Shown here one piece after another: positions 36,701 through 48,700 of a stretch of 64,000 nt of DNA; positions within the stretch are counted from its first letter, which is position 1, and each line of letters begins with the position of its first letter. The notes below the pieces were generated by a model. It did no database searches. It worked only from the letters and a program-made list of their open reading frames with translations, and had not been told where the DNA came from. Where the stretch lies: contig CM075760.1 of NCBI GenBank assembly GCA_037974335.1, positions 41,358,103-41,422,102 of the forward strand, given 5' to 3'. A program made the position numbers and the translations under genes. This DNA comes from Prionace glauca. Taxonomy: Eukaryota > Chordata > Chondrichthyes > Carcharhiniformes > Carcharhinidae.

Positions 36701-39700
36701 CATTCACACACAAAGTCCTTCTTAAGCACAGGAGATGACAATGATACGCAAGGGAATGTTGGGGGAATTCTCTTCAGGATTTCAACCCCCCTCCTTCCCC
36801 CCGGCCCAAACCTTCTCACCAGCCCCCACCAGATGATTGTCACATTAGTATTCCCATACTACGCTCCAAAAAGCACGCTTTAAAAAATTTGTTTCTCTCT
36901 CTCACAGTGAAAGAAGGCGATGGCCTCCTGATATTATCGCTAGACTATTATCTCAGAAACACAGTTAACATAAGAACATAAGAACAAAAGAAATAGGAGC
37001 AGGAGTAGGCCATCTAGCCCTTCGAGCCTGCCCCGCCATTCAATAAGATCATGGCTGATCTGTCGTGGCTCAGTTCCACTTTCCCGCCCTCTCCCCATAA
37101 CCCTTAATCCCCTCTCTTATCAAAAACCCATCAACCCGCGTCTGAAATATATTTAGCGAGGCAGCCTCCACCACTTCAACGGGCAGAGAATTCCAGAGAT
37201 TCACCACCCTTTGAGTGAAGAAGTTCCTCCTCAACTCTGTTCTAAACCGCCCCCCCTCCCCTTTATCTTGAGGCTGTGCCCCCTAGTCCTACTGTCCTTT
37301 CTGAGCGGGAAGAGCCTCTCCACCTCTATACTATCCATCCCATTCATCATCTTATACGTCTCAATGAGATCTCCCCTCATTCTTCTAAACTCCAACGAGT
37401 ACAAGCCTAGTTAATTCAGCCTCTCCTCATAGCTCAATCCCCTCAACTCCGATATCAGCCTAATAAACCTCCTCTGCACTTCCTCCAAGGCCAAAATATC
37501 CTTGCGTAAGTGTGGCGACCAAAACTGCACACAGTACTCCAGCTGCGGCCTCACCAATACAGCTGCAGCAAGACCTCCCTACTTTTATATTCAATCCCCC
37601 TCGCGATGAAGGCCGGCATCCCATTCGCCTTCCTGACCACCTGCTGCACCTGCAGGCTGGGTTTTTGCGACTCATGCTCAAGGACCCCGAGGTCCCTCTG
37701 CACCGTCGCCTGCTGCAGTTTTTCGCCATGTGAGTAATAGTCCTCCCTACCATTATTCCTACCAAAGTGGACAACCTCACATTTGCCAACATTAAATTCC
37801 ATTTGCCAGTTCCTGGCCCATTCGCCCAGCCTATCTAGATCCTTCTGTAGACTCTCCACACCCTCCGGACAATTTGCCGTTCCGCCAATCTTGGTGTCAT
37901 CAGCAAATTGCGACACCCTGCACTCGGTTCCCTCCTCCAGATCATCTATGTAAATGGTGAACAGCTGAGACCCCAGCACGGACCCATGGGGCACTCCACT
38001 AGTCACCAAACGCCAATCCGAATAGCACCCATTGACCCCCACCCTCTGCCTCCTGTTTGACAACCAATCCTCTATCCACGCTAACACCCTACCCCCAACT
38101 CGATGCCCCCTGACCTTCTGTAATAACCTCTTGTGAGGGATCTTTTCAAACGCATTCTGAAAATCAAGGAACACCACCTCCACCGGCTCTCCTCTATCCA
38201 CCGCCCTGGACACATCCTCATAGAACTCCAGTAAATTCATCAGACACGACTTCCCCTTAACGAAACCGTGTTGCGTCTGCTCTATCAAGCAATTCCCTTC
38301 AAGATGCCTCGCTATTTTCTCCTTGATCACGGATTCTAACATTTTACCCACAACAGACGTTAAACTAACCGGCCTATAATTCCCAGCCTTTTGCCTGGCA
38401 CCCTTCTTAAACAACGGCGTAACATTAGCCGTTTTCAAATCTTCCGGCACTTCCCCGGAATCCAGCGACGTCTGGAAAATAATCACCAATGTTCTGTAAT
38501 GTTCTGCGAACCCGCCATGGTAGATGGCGGAATTTGAATTTAATGGAAAATATTAAATATTTAATATTCAGAAATTAAGGAACTACTGATGATTTGAAAC
38601 GATTTCCATGTTCGAAAACAAAATCTGGTTTACTAATGTCCTTCAAGGAAGGAAATCTGTCATCCTTACGGTGTCTGGCCTACATGTGACTCCAGAGTCA
38701 CAGCAATGTGGTTGACTCTCAGTTGCCTTTCAACGGCAACTAGGGATGGACAATGATGCCCAAGGCCCACGAATGAATTACAACCAACATATTCGCCATT
38801 TCTGAAGGTGCATAGTTTGGGATCCTAGGATGCAAGCCCTGAAGGTCTGGGGACATTTATGTCTTTAGTCTCATTAGTGTTTCTAATATTACTTAGCTCG
38901 TGATTCTGATGGGATTTATTTCCACTCCGTGTGTTTAGTATTAATGGAATTTTCAAAATGTCTCGCACCATAAACATTATTGCAAAATATCTTTTCAACT
39001 CTTCTGCCGTTTCCTGGTTCCGCATAACCATATTCCAGGATTCCTTTTCTGACGGGCCTATGCTCACTTTGACCTCTCTCTTCCTTTTTTTATTTATTTT
39101 AAGAAGTCCCTGTCTTTATATCCATCGCTGGTTTGGCCTCATAGTTTAATTTCTCTCACGTTACTTTCTTAGTCCCCCTTTCATGCCTTCTCAACTAATC
39201 TAGTCTTCGGTGCCATCACTGACTTTTGCCTCCTTATATGTTTTTTTCTTGCCACTTAATATTCCCTTTGGTTAACTAATGTTGGCTTTTCTCTTTCTGA
39301 AAATTTTTCCTCCTTACCAGGATGTTATTTTTTCGCTGAGAGTCATTAATTGCTTTCTCAAATGCCTGCACTACTTGCTTCTTATATCTCGGGCTAATTT
39401 ATTCAGCCAGTTCTGTTTAGCTAATTCTATCCCCATTTCATTCTCAGGACCTTTACTGAACTTAAACACAATTGATTCGAACCCAATTTTTTCACGTTAA
39501 ACGGAATATTAAATTCGATCACGAATTGATCACTACTTCCCAGGGAATCTTTTAGTCTGAGGTTATTTATTAAACTTGCCTCATTTTACCCCTTCCAAGG
39601 GCCAAGATCGAAAGTAGATGTTTTTTTCCCCCTGGTTGGTTGCATGACATGTTGCTCTCGGAAACTATCCATAAGGCACTCTCTGAGTTCGTTCTCCTAG

Positions 39701-42700
39701 CCATCATTTCCAACATGATGAGCCCAATCAACATGAAATTAAATTCATCCATAATTATTGCTCTATTCTTTTTACTTGCACTTACTGTTTTCAAGTTATA
39801 CAGTTTCCTATGGTGTGGCGACTGTTTGGTTGCGGATACACTACTCCGATAATGTCTTCTTTCCTTGTTTTTTTTTTAACCTCCAGCCAAACAAACAGGG
39901 ATAATAGTATCTAACTTGCGCAACTGTTTTTTTTTTGCAGCCTCACCGTCTCCGCCCTCCCTCTATGGATTGTTCTCCTCCAGTGAACAAACAAACGCAG
40001 CTGGTACCATGATCTATGGCTGTTTAGCAATGGATTATTTCCCAGAAATCACCAGCCTTGTCTGGAAGAAAAATCATGTGGTGATCACCACTGGATTGAG
40101 GACTTACCCATCACTGTTGAACAACAAGGGATCCTACACGCTGAGCAGCCAGTTAACCATAAAAGAGTCTGATATAGGAAACAGCAAAATTTACTGCGAG
40201 GTGCGACGCAGTGAGTCGGCCTGGAAAAAGGAAATGCCTGGTTAGTGTGGGACACATGCAGTGGGTTAGGTGTTGCTGATGTTATGGGGGTGAATTGTAA
40301 GCGGACAGGCACTAATTGTGGAGCAGGTGATTATGAATTGAAGGTCAGTATTGTGTGAAATCCGAGTACTTATACTTGACTAACTCTGGATAATTACACT
40401 TTGCTTATGACATTCAGTGCAGTTCTGGTCTCCTTATCACACTCTGTACCACGTACTATCCAGGTGTCCTCAACACACACATGCATGTGTGCATGCGCAC
40501 ACTTCTGGTCTGCAGATCACCCTCAGTGCGTTGTGTACAAGCTTGAACTGCAGATCACACTCAGTGCGTTGTGTAAAGTTCTGGACTGCAGATCGCACCC
40601 AATGATTTGTGTACAGTTAAGGTCTGCAGATCACACAGTGCACTGTGTACAGTTACGGTCTCCAGGTCACACACAGCGCACTGTGTACAGTTCGTCCTTT
40701 CATATCACACCGTGAATTCTATGTACAGTTATGGTTTCCACATTGGGAAGTTGATACAGGAGCCATGGAGAAGATGCTTGTCTATTAACAAGGGGGCCAG
40801 AATTGATAATGCATACTAGCAGTAAGGGGTGAATAAGCTGTTGGTCTTTTCTCTGCAGAAGAGAATTCTGAGGTGTGATTAAACAAAGGTCTTCTGAAAT
40901 ATGAAGTAGAAGAACCAGCTTACCAAAACTAGAGCTAATGGAGAGAACAGAATGATTTTAAACTCCAGGTTAGCAATTCAGAAAAGTATTCACCAAAAAT
41001 GTAACCCATCAAGTAACACTTGTAGCAGTTGGGCCGTTAGAAATGCAGAACAAGTGGTTGAGAACAGGTGTAGGTCATTCAGCTCCTCGGGCTTCCCCCA
41101 CCACTTGACAATGGCTGATCTGATTGTGGAGGAATACGTCGATGGAGTTACTCTGAAGAGGGAGTTAAACATGAGGGAAAATGTAAAGGAAGTTATTTTG
41201 ATACTGCCAGATAAAATAGGGTGAGAAGAATTTTGTATGGGGCATGAAATTATGGACCGAGTGACCTGTTTTATAGTCGTTTTTACAACCAGCCTACAGT
41301 TTTTTGTTTGGCCTTTATCTTATGATTGTAAATTGCTTGGTCTGAAAAAAGATTAAATGCCAATGACATGCATTTTCTTGAAGATCGTGTGATCCATTAT
41401 CCAACTGTAATCCTCACGTTGAGTTCCAGTGAAGAGATCACAAGCAGCAGACTTGCAACCATCGTCTGTTCCATCATTGATTTTTGTCCAAAGTCAATGA
41501 CGGTGAAGTGGCTGAGAAATGGACAAGCCATAGATTCAGGAATCGTAACCTCCCCTGCCTTTAATGTGACCGGAAACTTCTCGGCGAGCAGCCGGCTCAC
41601 AGTCCCCGCTGGGGAATGGTTCAGCAAAGCGATCTTTACCTGCCAGGTCTCTCATCAAGGGCTCACTCAAAATCGTAACATCAGCAGTTCTCAAGGTAAG
41701 AAACACAACGCTTGAAATTTGGGTTGATATGACATCAATCTCAGTCACATGCAAGATTCTTATTGGAATAACGAAAATAAAAATCCCACCATTAATTCAT
41801 TTCCTTTACAATCGTGCGGGTTCTTTTCCCTTCCAATGTAAAAGGAAATACAGTACATTCCTTTCTTACAGCGTCTTTACAAACATCAGATTGTCCCACA
41901 ATACTCGCGCTCATTGTATCGTGGACAATAGAACATCTATGTCCTACAGAAAACTGTCAGGAACACATGTGTTGAGGAACACATGTTGACGAAGAAGCAA
42001 CCAGGTCTGTCGATGTTTTCCAGCGTACTTTAGGTATTTTCTGGATTCCCCGCATCTGCAGCTTTTCACTTTAATAACTGAAACACATAGCCTGGTTTTC
42101 GTCCCATTGCCCTGGGATGTTTATATGTGACAACAACAAATCAGATTTCAGCATAATGCCTGGTGTCAAAGTTGGCAATTGACAGGATACGGTACTAGTC
42201 CAATATGGCATTGCTGCTCTCAGCTCACTTTTCAAACATCCAGAAGGGAAGTAACAACAGATTTTTTTCTGAATGGATTCTTCAGTGTTCTGGATTCCAT
42301 TAACTCACAGAATGAGACGATCTTTTGTTCAATTGCTGCATGATGACTGAGGATCATGCGTTTCAGGTTTACCCTAAATTCACTGGATGATATTAGATAT
42401 CTGCAAATATTTATTAAAATTGATCACGATTCCACTTGCAATTTCAGACGTCATTCCGCTTCTGTGTTCAGTTTAAGCGCCACCAATGATAAGTTCACAG
42501 ATGAAGCTAGCATTCCCTTGAGTACAAAAAATTAATGGGTAATCCACTCTAAACACAAGTGACATTCTGTGAATGTCGCCTCAAAACCCCCTGTAATTGT
42601 CAAAGCAAAGATTTCAAACTCCTTTTCTTAAAGATGCCTCCAAATCGCCTTTCACAAAATTGGTCCCCACCAACAGTTTGCGTTACAAAGGCATTCCAGT

Positions 42701-45700
42701 TATTCTTAACTACTCTTCCAGAAAAACATATTAATGAATTCTGCATCCAGGTTTTGCATCTGTCTTCAGGATTCTTTTTTGTCTTTACTATTGCAAGAAC
42801 TCTTCACAGTTACTTGTACAAACATTTTCCATTTTCCATCAAAATGGCATCAAACTTTTGATTTACTTCCATAGTCTGCCTTCCTACCTTAAGTCTTGTG
42901 ACCGCGGCTGTCTCTTCAACTCAGAATAAGTTACTGTTTTTAAGCTTGAATTCTTGTGAACAGGACCTTTGTCTCTGTTCCTTTAACCTCAGTCTTTGTA
43001 TGAACTTCCCTCTGTTCTAATTCACCTGTTGTCTGTTCACTTTATCTGGTTCTCTGGGAAGTCTGCCTTTTGCAGCCCTCTTACCCCGTCCGGCTTTTTT
43101 TTTTCCCGCAGAGCGGATCATTGTTCCCTCCCCAGTGACCTATCTCCAATTTATTTGGTTTCCAGTTAAATTAATAACAAAAGAGACCCCATTCAATCTA
43201 AAAAGTGGTTACCAAGCAACGACTTTATAATTCCCTCAGCTTTTCACGCTATAACTTTTATAAGCACAATAGAATCAGAGTTTGAATAGAAACCAAAACC
43301 CGCACACATAGGAACAACTCTATCTAGCATACATCTAATTCTCGCTTTATGTTTCCTTACGCAGAAACGTGAAATTAACGAACTTATTTCTGAACAACTT
43401 ATTCCTAATCTTTACAATACAGATACAAATCCCTTAAAACTAGTGTTATTTTCTAACAGTGCATTCCACTTGTTGTGTTGAGGCTGGGATTCCTCCGTGA
43501 ACCATTTCATGCTTGTTTATCAAGAATCTATCTTGCTATACCTTTAAAATAGTAAAAGGCTCGGCTTCCACTGTATTTTCAAGAGGCGTTCCAAACAATT
43601 GCGGCCCCCTGAGAGAATGAAAAACAATATCCTCATCTGTGCGTTAAACAGCAACCCATTTTTTTCACATAGTAACTCTCAACTGTCAACAGTCTCCCAC
43701 TGAGTCAGGAATTTCCTCCACATCAGTCTTCTCAAATCGCTCGGGCTATTAAAAGTTTTAAACAAGCCAAGTCTTACTATTCCAAAATCTAGTGAAAGCA
43801 AGGGTCGCCTCTCCAAAGTTTCCTCAAAAGACAGCCCAACCAATTTAGGTATTAGTCCACTAAATCTTCCCTGAACTATTAATTATATATTAACATAACT
43901 CTTCATATAGGGAGTCTAATACTGTGCACAATGCTCCAGATGAGGTCTCATTAACTGCCCATACTACCTGGAACATATCAATCCTACTCTTGGATTGAAT
44001 TCCACTCGCTGTTCACGAAGACATTTATTACATTTGCGAATTAGTTACCATAGCTGCATAGCAGCCTTTTGTGATTCATGGACTTTGAAATTAAAATTGC
44101 TCTGCACCTCAGAGCTCTACATTCTCGTAACATTTGAATAATATGTATTTTTCTTCTTTTATTTCGTCTGCCAGAATGGACAATGTCATTACTTCCCGCA
44201 TTATACCCCACTTAACAGATCTTAGCCCACTCACTTAGCCCATCAATGCGTTCTGGTCACATGCGATTTCTAACATATTTGGACCCCAGCAATGGTCCCT
44301 GTGGCACAAGACTCGTTATACCTTGAGAAACACGAATAGACAAATTGACAACAACTCTCTTTCCTGTTTGATAGCCAATCCTCTACTTTTGCTAATGAGC
44401 TATCCCCGTAATAATAGGCTTTAATTTTATTTTAAAAAACATCTGGAGTTCCAAGTACAGCACATTCACCAATTCCCAGTTATTCAGGGACTGCAGAGAT
44501 TACAGAGAATGGATACGATAATGGGACAAACTGCTTTTGCAATCTCTTACTTCAAAGGAGAAAGCTAAATATAAAGTTGGAAGGCTAAATAGCTTTCTTA
44601 TTTGCTAAAGTCATATGATGACCCATTAACCCCTCATTTTGGGGCGAGCGAAATTCAGCCCCAAACATATATGCTCATAAATCCATTTCATTGGTTACAC
44701 GGGGCATTTGTTTCAGTGTTTAACTGGCACTCTGGAAGCAACTACACAAGAAATATTATGGAGTTTCCCGGAATTGTTGTAAGTCACTGCCCTTCCAATA
44801 AGAATGGCGTTTACACGATGCCAGTCGAATGAGCATCACAAATATGTATTCTTATTGAAAGTGAGTCACCTGGACACCGGTGATTCGAATCTGAAGATAA
44901 TATTTGGATTAACTTTCGTTTCTTTTGACAGATGATTCTACGTGCAGGGATCCCATAATCACTCTGTTACCTCCGACAATAGAGCAGGTTTTACTGGAGG
45001 CGATCGTGACCTTAACCTGTATCGTGGCTAATGCTCCTTATGGAGTCAAGGTGTCCTGGAACCAGGAAAATAAGGTCTTGAAGGCAGAGATTGCACTCCA
45101 GCTTGGAGAGGATCCGGAAAGAGTGGGCAGCCAGTTAAACATCTCGACATATGCCTGGCTGAGTGGAGCTGTGTTTGACTGCGTGGTGAGCCACGAGGAT
45201 CTACCGACTCCTTTGAGAAAATCCATCTCCAAGGAAACAGGTGAGCGGCGAAAATGAAACAATAGGTCATGAATTGTGTCTGTTTACGGTGCCAATAAAA
45301 GAATAAGCTTTCCTGTTGGCTTGATTGATTTAGTGGACAAATTAGATAGGCCAACTTGTACTTCCTTCAACTGAGCTCTGTGATGAATTACAGGGAAATC
45401 AAGATAGGCATATGAAACAGAAAGGAATAACAGGGCTTGCTTTCAAGGTGGAAAGTGGCTGGTGTGAATAATACATACCAGCATTGAACAGTTGGGCCTA
45501 ATGACATGAAAAAAAACCGTACAAACATGCAATGCCAGTTTCCAGTTCAACTGTAGAATTTCTCGGGGAGAAGGAATTCACACACTCAGCTGGAAAAGAG
45601 AATTCTCACCAGAGGGGAATATGGCAAAATTTTGTATTAGCTGCAAAGCATGTTTATTTCATCTTTTCTATCAGGAATTCTCCATTATGCTTACATCTAA

Positions 45701-48700
45701 TGCACATTTTCTGCAGATCCAAGTCCGCTGAAACCATCCGTCTCTGTCCTCCTGCCCTCGGCAGAACAAGTCTCCGCTCAGAGTTTCGTCTTCCTCAGCT
45801 GCTTAGTGAGAGGTTTTTCCCCCCGAGAGATCTTCGTCAAGTGGACCATCGATGACACGCCGGTGAATCCCGGGAACTACAGGAACACCGAGGTTGTGGC
45901 GGAGAACGGCAATAGCTCCTTCTTCATGTACAGCCTATTATCCATTGCAGCAGAGGAATGGTCCAGCGGCGCTTCTTACTCCTGTGTGGTGGGACATGAA
46001 GCCATCCCCTTGAAGATTATCAACAGAACGGTTAATAAATCCAGTGGTAAACCCAGTTTTGTGAACATTTCCAAACGTTGTCGATGAGAAACTCCATATT
46101 GCATTTCCAACGTTAAAATAATAAAATTATTTTGTTCTACTTGTGTTTAAAAAAAAAATCAGGCCAATTAATTTTGTTTCCCATACTTGTCAAGTGAAGA
46201 ACTGATAGGTTGAAGTAGGATAGTTGTCAGTCTAATGCCCCAGTCTTAGAGAACCAGTTCGCCTGGTTGAGACACAACACAAAGCGGACGCGACTGATGC
46301 ATAATTCCACTTCAGCAACTTTCCTCCAGTTGTAGGGAGATGTGAGAAAGTTCCATTTCCCAGAAATAAATGTATAACTGTTCAATACAGATGTCTCATT
46401 TATAGTTTTTTTTTCTCAATCCCATCAAAGTTTTAGAACTAATGTGAGAACCAACTAAGAATAGGAACCTGAATTATCTCAACTGTAGATGTGAGAATTG
46501 ACAATTTTAAACACTCTGCACTGACTTAATCAACACAGAGAGGGAAAGGACAACTGTTAACGCATTATGACTCTGCAGAGAGGACAAAGGACAATTCTTC
46601 ACCAACAATGCGCAGACTCGGCAACCACTCACTGCCCTCTGAACTCAGTTACCATTGGCATCAAAGTGGGCTTCCATCCCACTGCCTGAAATTTTAAAAC
46701 CTGCTTCATGGGAATCATGTGCAGCATCCGTATGTATGCAGCACAACATCATGCAAACGTGTCCGGTTACATTGGTCCCTTTTGATCATATGATAAATTG
46801 AATTTGAATGGCCCAATAATACACTGGTGATTGGGTATTACCAGTTGCTTCAGTTTTTCCACTGACATTCCGAGGGCTGATCACTGAACTGTTACTTTCA
46901 TTAGGGTAAAATCACGACAGCTCACATTGAAATATATCCATGACCAGAAAAAGGCAACCATTGCAGTAATACACACTGACAGGGCCACCTTGAGTTCATA
47001 GTGCGCGTTTAAACTTGCAGGAATAATAGAAATGCTCACATACTGACACAGGCATACAAACAAACAGGCAAATACATCTCCACAAACACACACAGACTCA
47101 GGAGCAAACACAGCCGCTAATATTAATAACCCATCTCCTCTCATGAATTCAAACACATTCATGTTAAAACTGTCTTATAAAGCGACACAGGCATGGACAC
47201 GCACGCACATACATCAACAAACGCAGACATTCGTAAATACAAGCCAGCATGTATTAATACATTCACGGGCCCAAACATAGACACAAACATGAGCATGTTC
47301 GCAGATACAAGAAAACAAATACAAATAAAGACCCCTATTATCACACCTGGAGACATCAACATTCACCAATTCGTACATATAGACATTCACCAACACAGGT
47401 ACATACAATGTCAAGCACACACATGAAGACAAAAACATTAAGATGCTCACTTACACGGCGGTGCACAAACTGTTCCATAACCATAAGCACTGATGATTAT
47501 GATCACATCAACTCACCTCATTAGGTACATTAATACATAAACATAAACATTGATACATAAACACACCCAATAAACACTCACTTGCTAAACAATGATAAGC
47601 AGACATAAAAATTGACACATTAGCACACACGTGCAGGCATAGCGATGAATAACTACAAAGTACACATATTAATGCAGGCAAATGAATACACATAATATGG
47701 CTCATTTTCAGATAAACATGTACATTATCTTTAATATTCCCGTATGGTAGTACAGAGCTTGATCATCACTGAACAAAGAGATATGTCACAGATTTCCATA
47801 TTGCACTCAGCAGGACGTTCCCACAACCACCAAACATCTATTATTTAATGATAGTAGTGAGTGTGGCGCACCTAACGCCGTGAAGTTGCATGCATTGAAA
47901 TTCAGAGCCCTGTTCTATTGAGACAGAAAGAACATGTACACGTGTGTGTCTGTTCCCCCTGAACAAAATATGCGACAGCAGCGCTCAGGTTCATTTCTCA
48001 GAGTCAAGCTGCCTGGTTTGATTTTAAACAAAACATGGTAGTTAACACTGAGTCAACATTTATCTACTCCATTCAACTTGGAAAAAGTCTTTACCCATCG
48101 GAGTCCATTTGCCAACCAATCAACAGTCTCTTGTTATGAAAAATAACTTGTAATCCCCTTCACATTTTGTATTCTTATGAATGCAAATATTAAAGCCCAA
48201 GCAATCAGGAAGGACAGGCTATATGTGGTATTTAATTAAAAGTGTATTATTAATTTACATTCTATAAAACATGACTTTATTACATGTTGGTCTGTCACAG
48301 ACAGAAACCATGTTCTCCTTCAGAAACCGAGATAAGCTCATAATTTGCAAACACAAACGAACAAAAATATAACTCATCTGATCATCATGGGTAATATTCC
48401 ACAGTAGTAACCTAAATTTATCTCAAAAATTGCAAATCGTAAGAACATAAGATATTCTTTTAGGACTTGTCCATAGACCCAATATGGAATTGATCAGCAT
48501 TCAATAGGATAATGTCTGGTATTTGGTCTCACTGCTATTTCTCAATCATTCCTCATATCCTTTGGTTTCTTGAAAAAAAAATCAAAGATACCTCCAACCC
48601 AACCCAACCAACAAACGTGAAGAATTCCGAAGTTTCAAAACCCCGATGAAAAGAAAGTCTCCTCATCTCAGTCATCAACGACGCTCGCTCATCAAAAGTC

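Noticed and set aside
42541-43240. Possible LTR or unknown transposon in the CH2-CH3 intron
   Set aside because: The pyrimidine-rich sequence looks repeat-like, but no terminal repeat, frame or second copy in the window supports a name.
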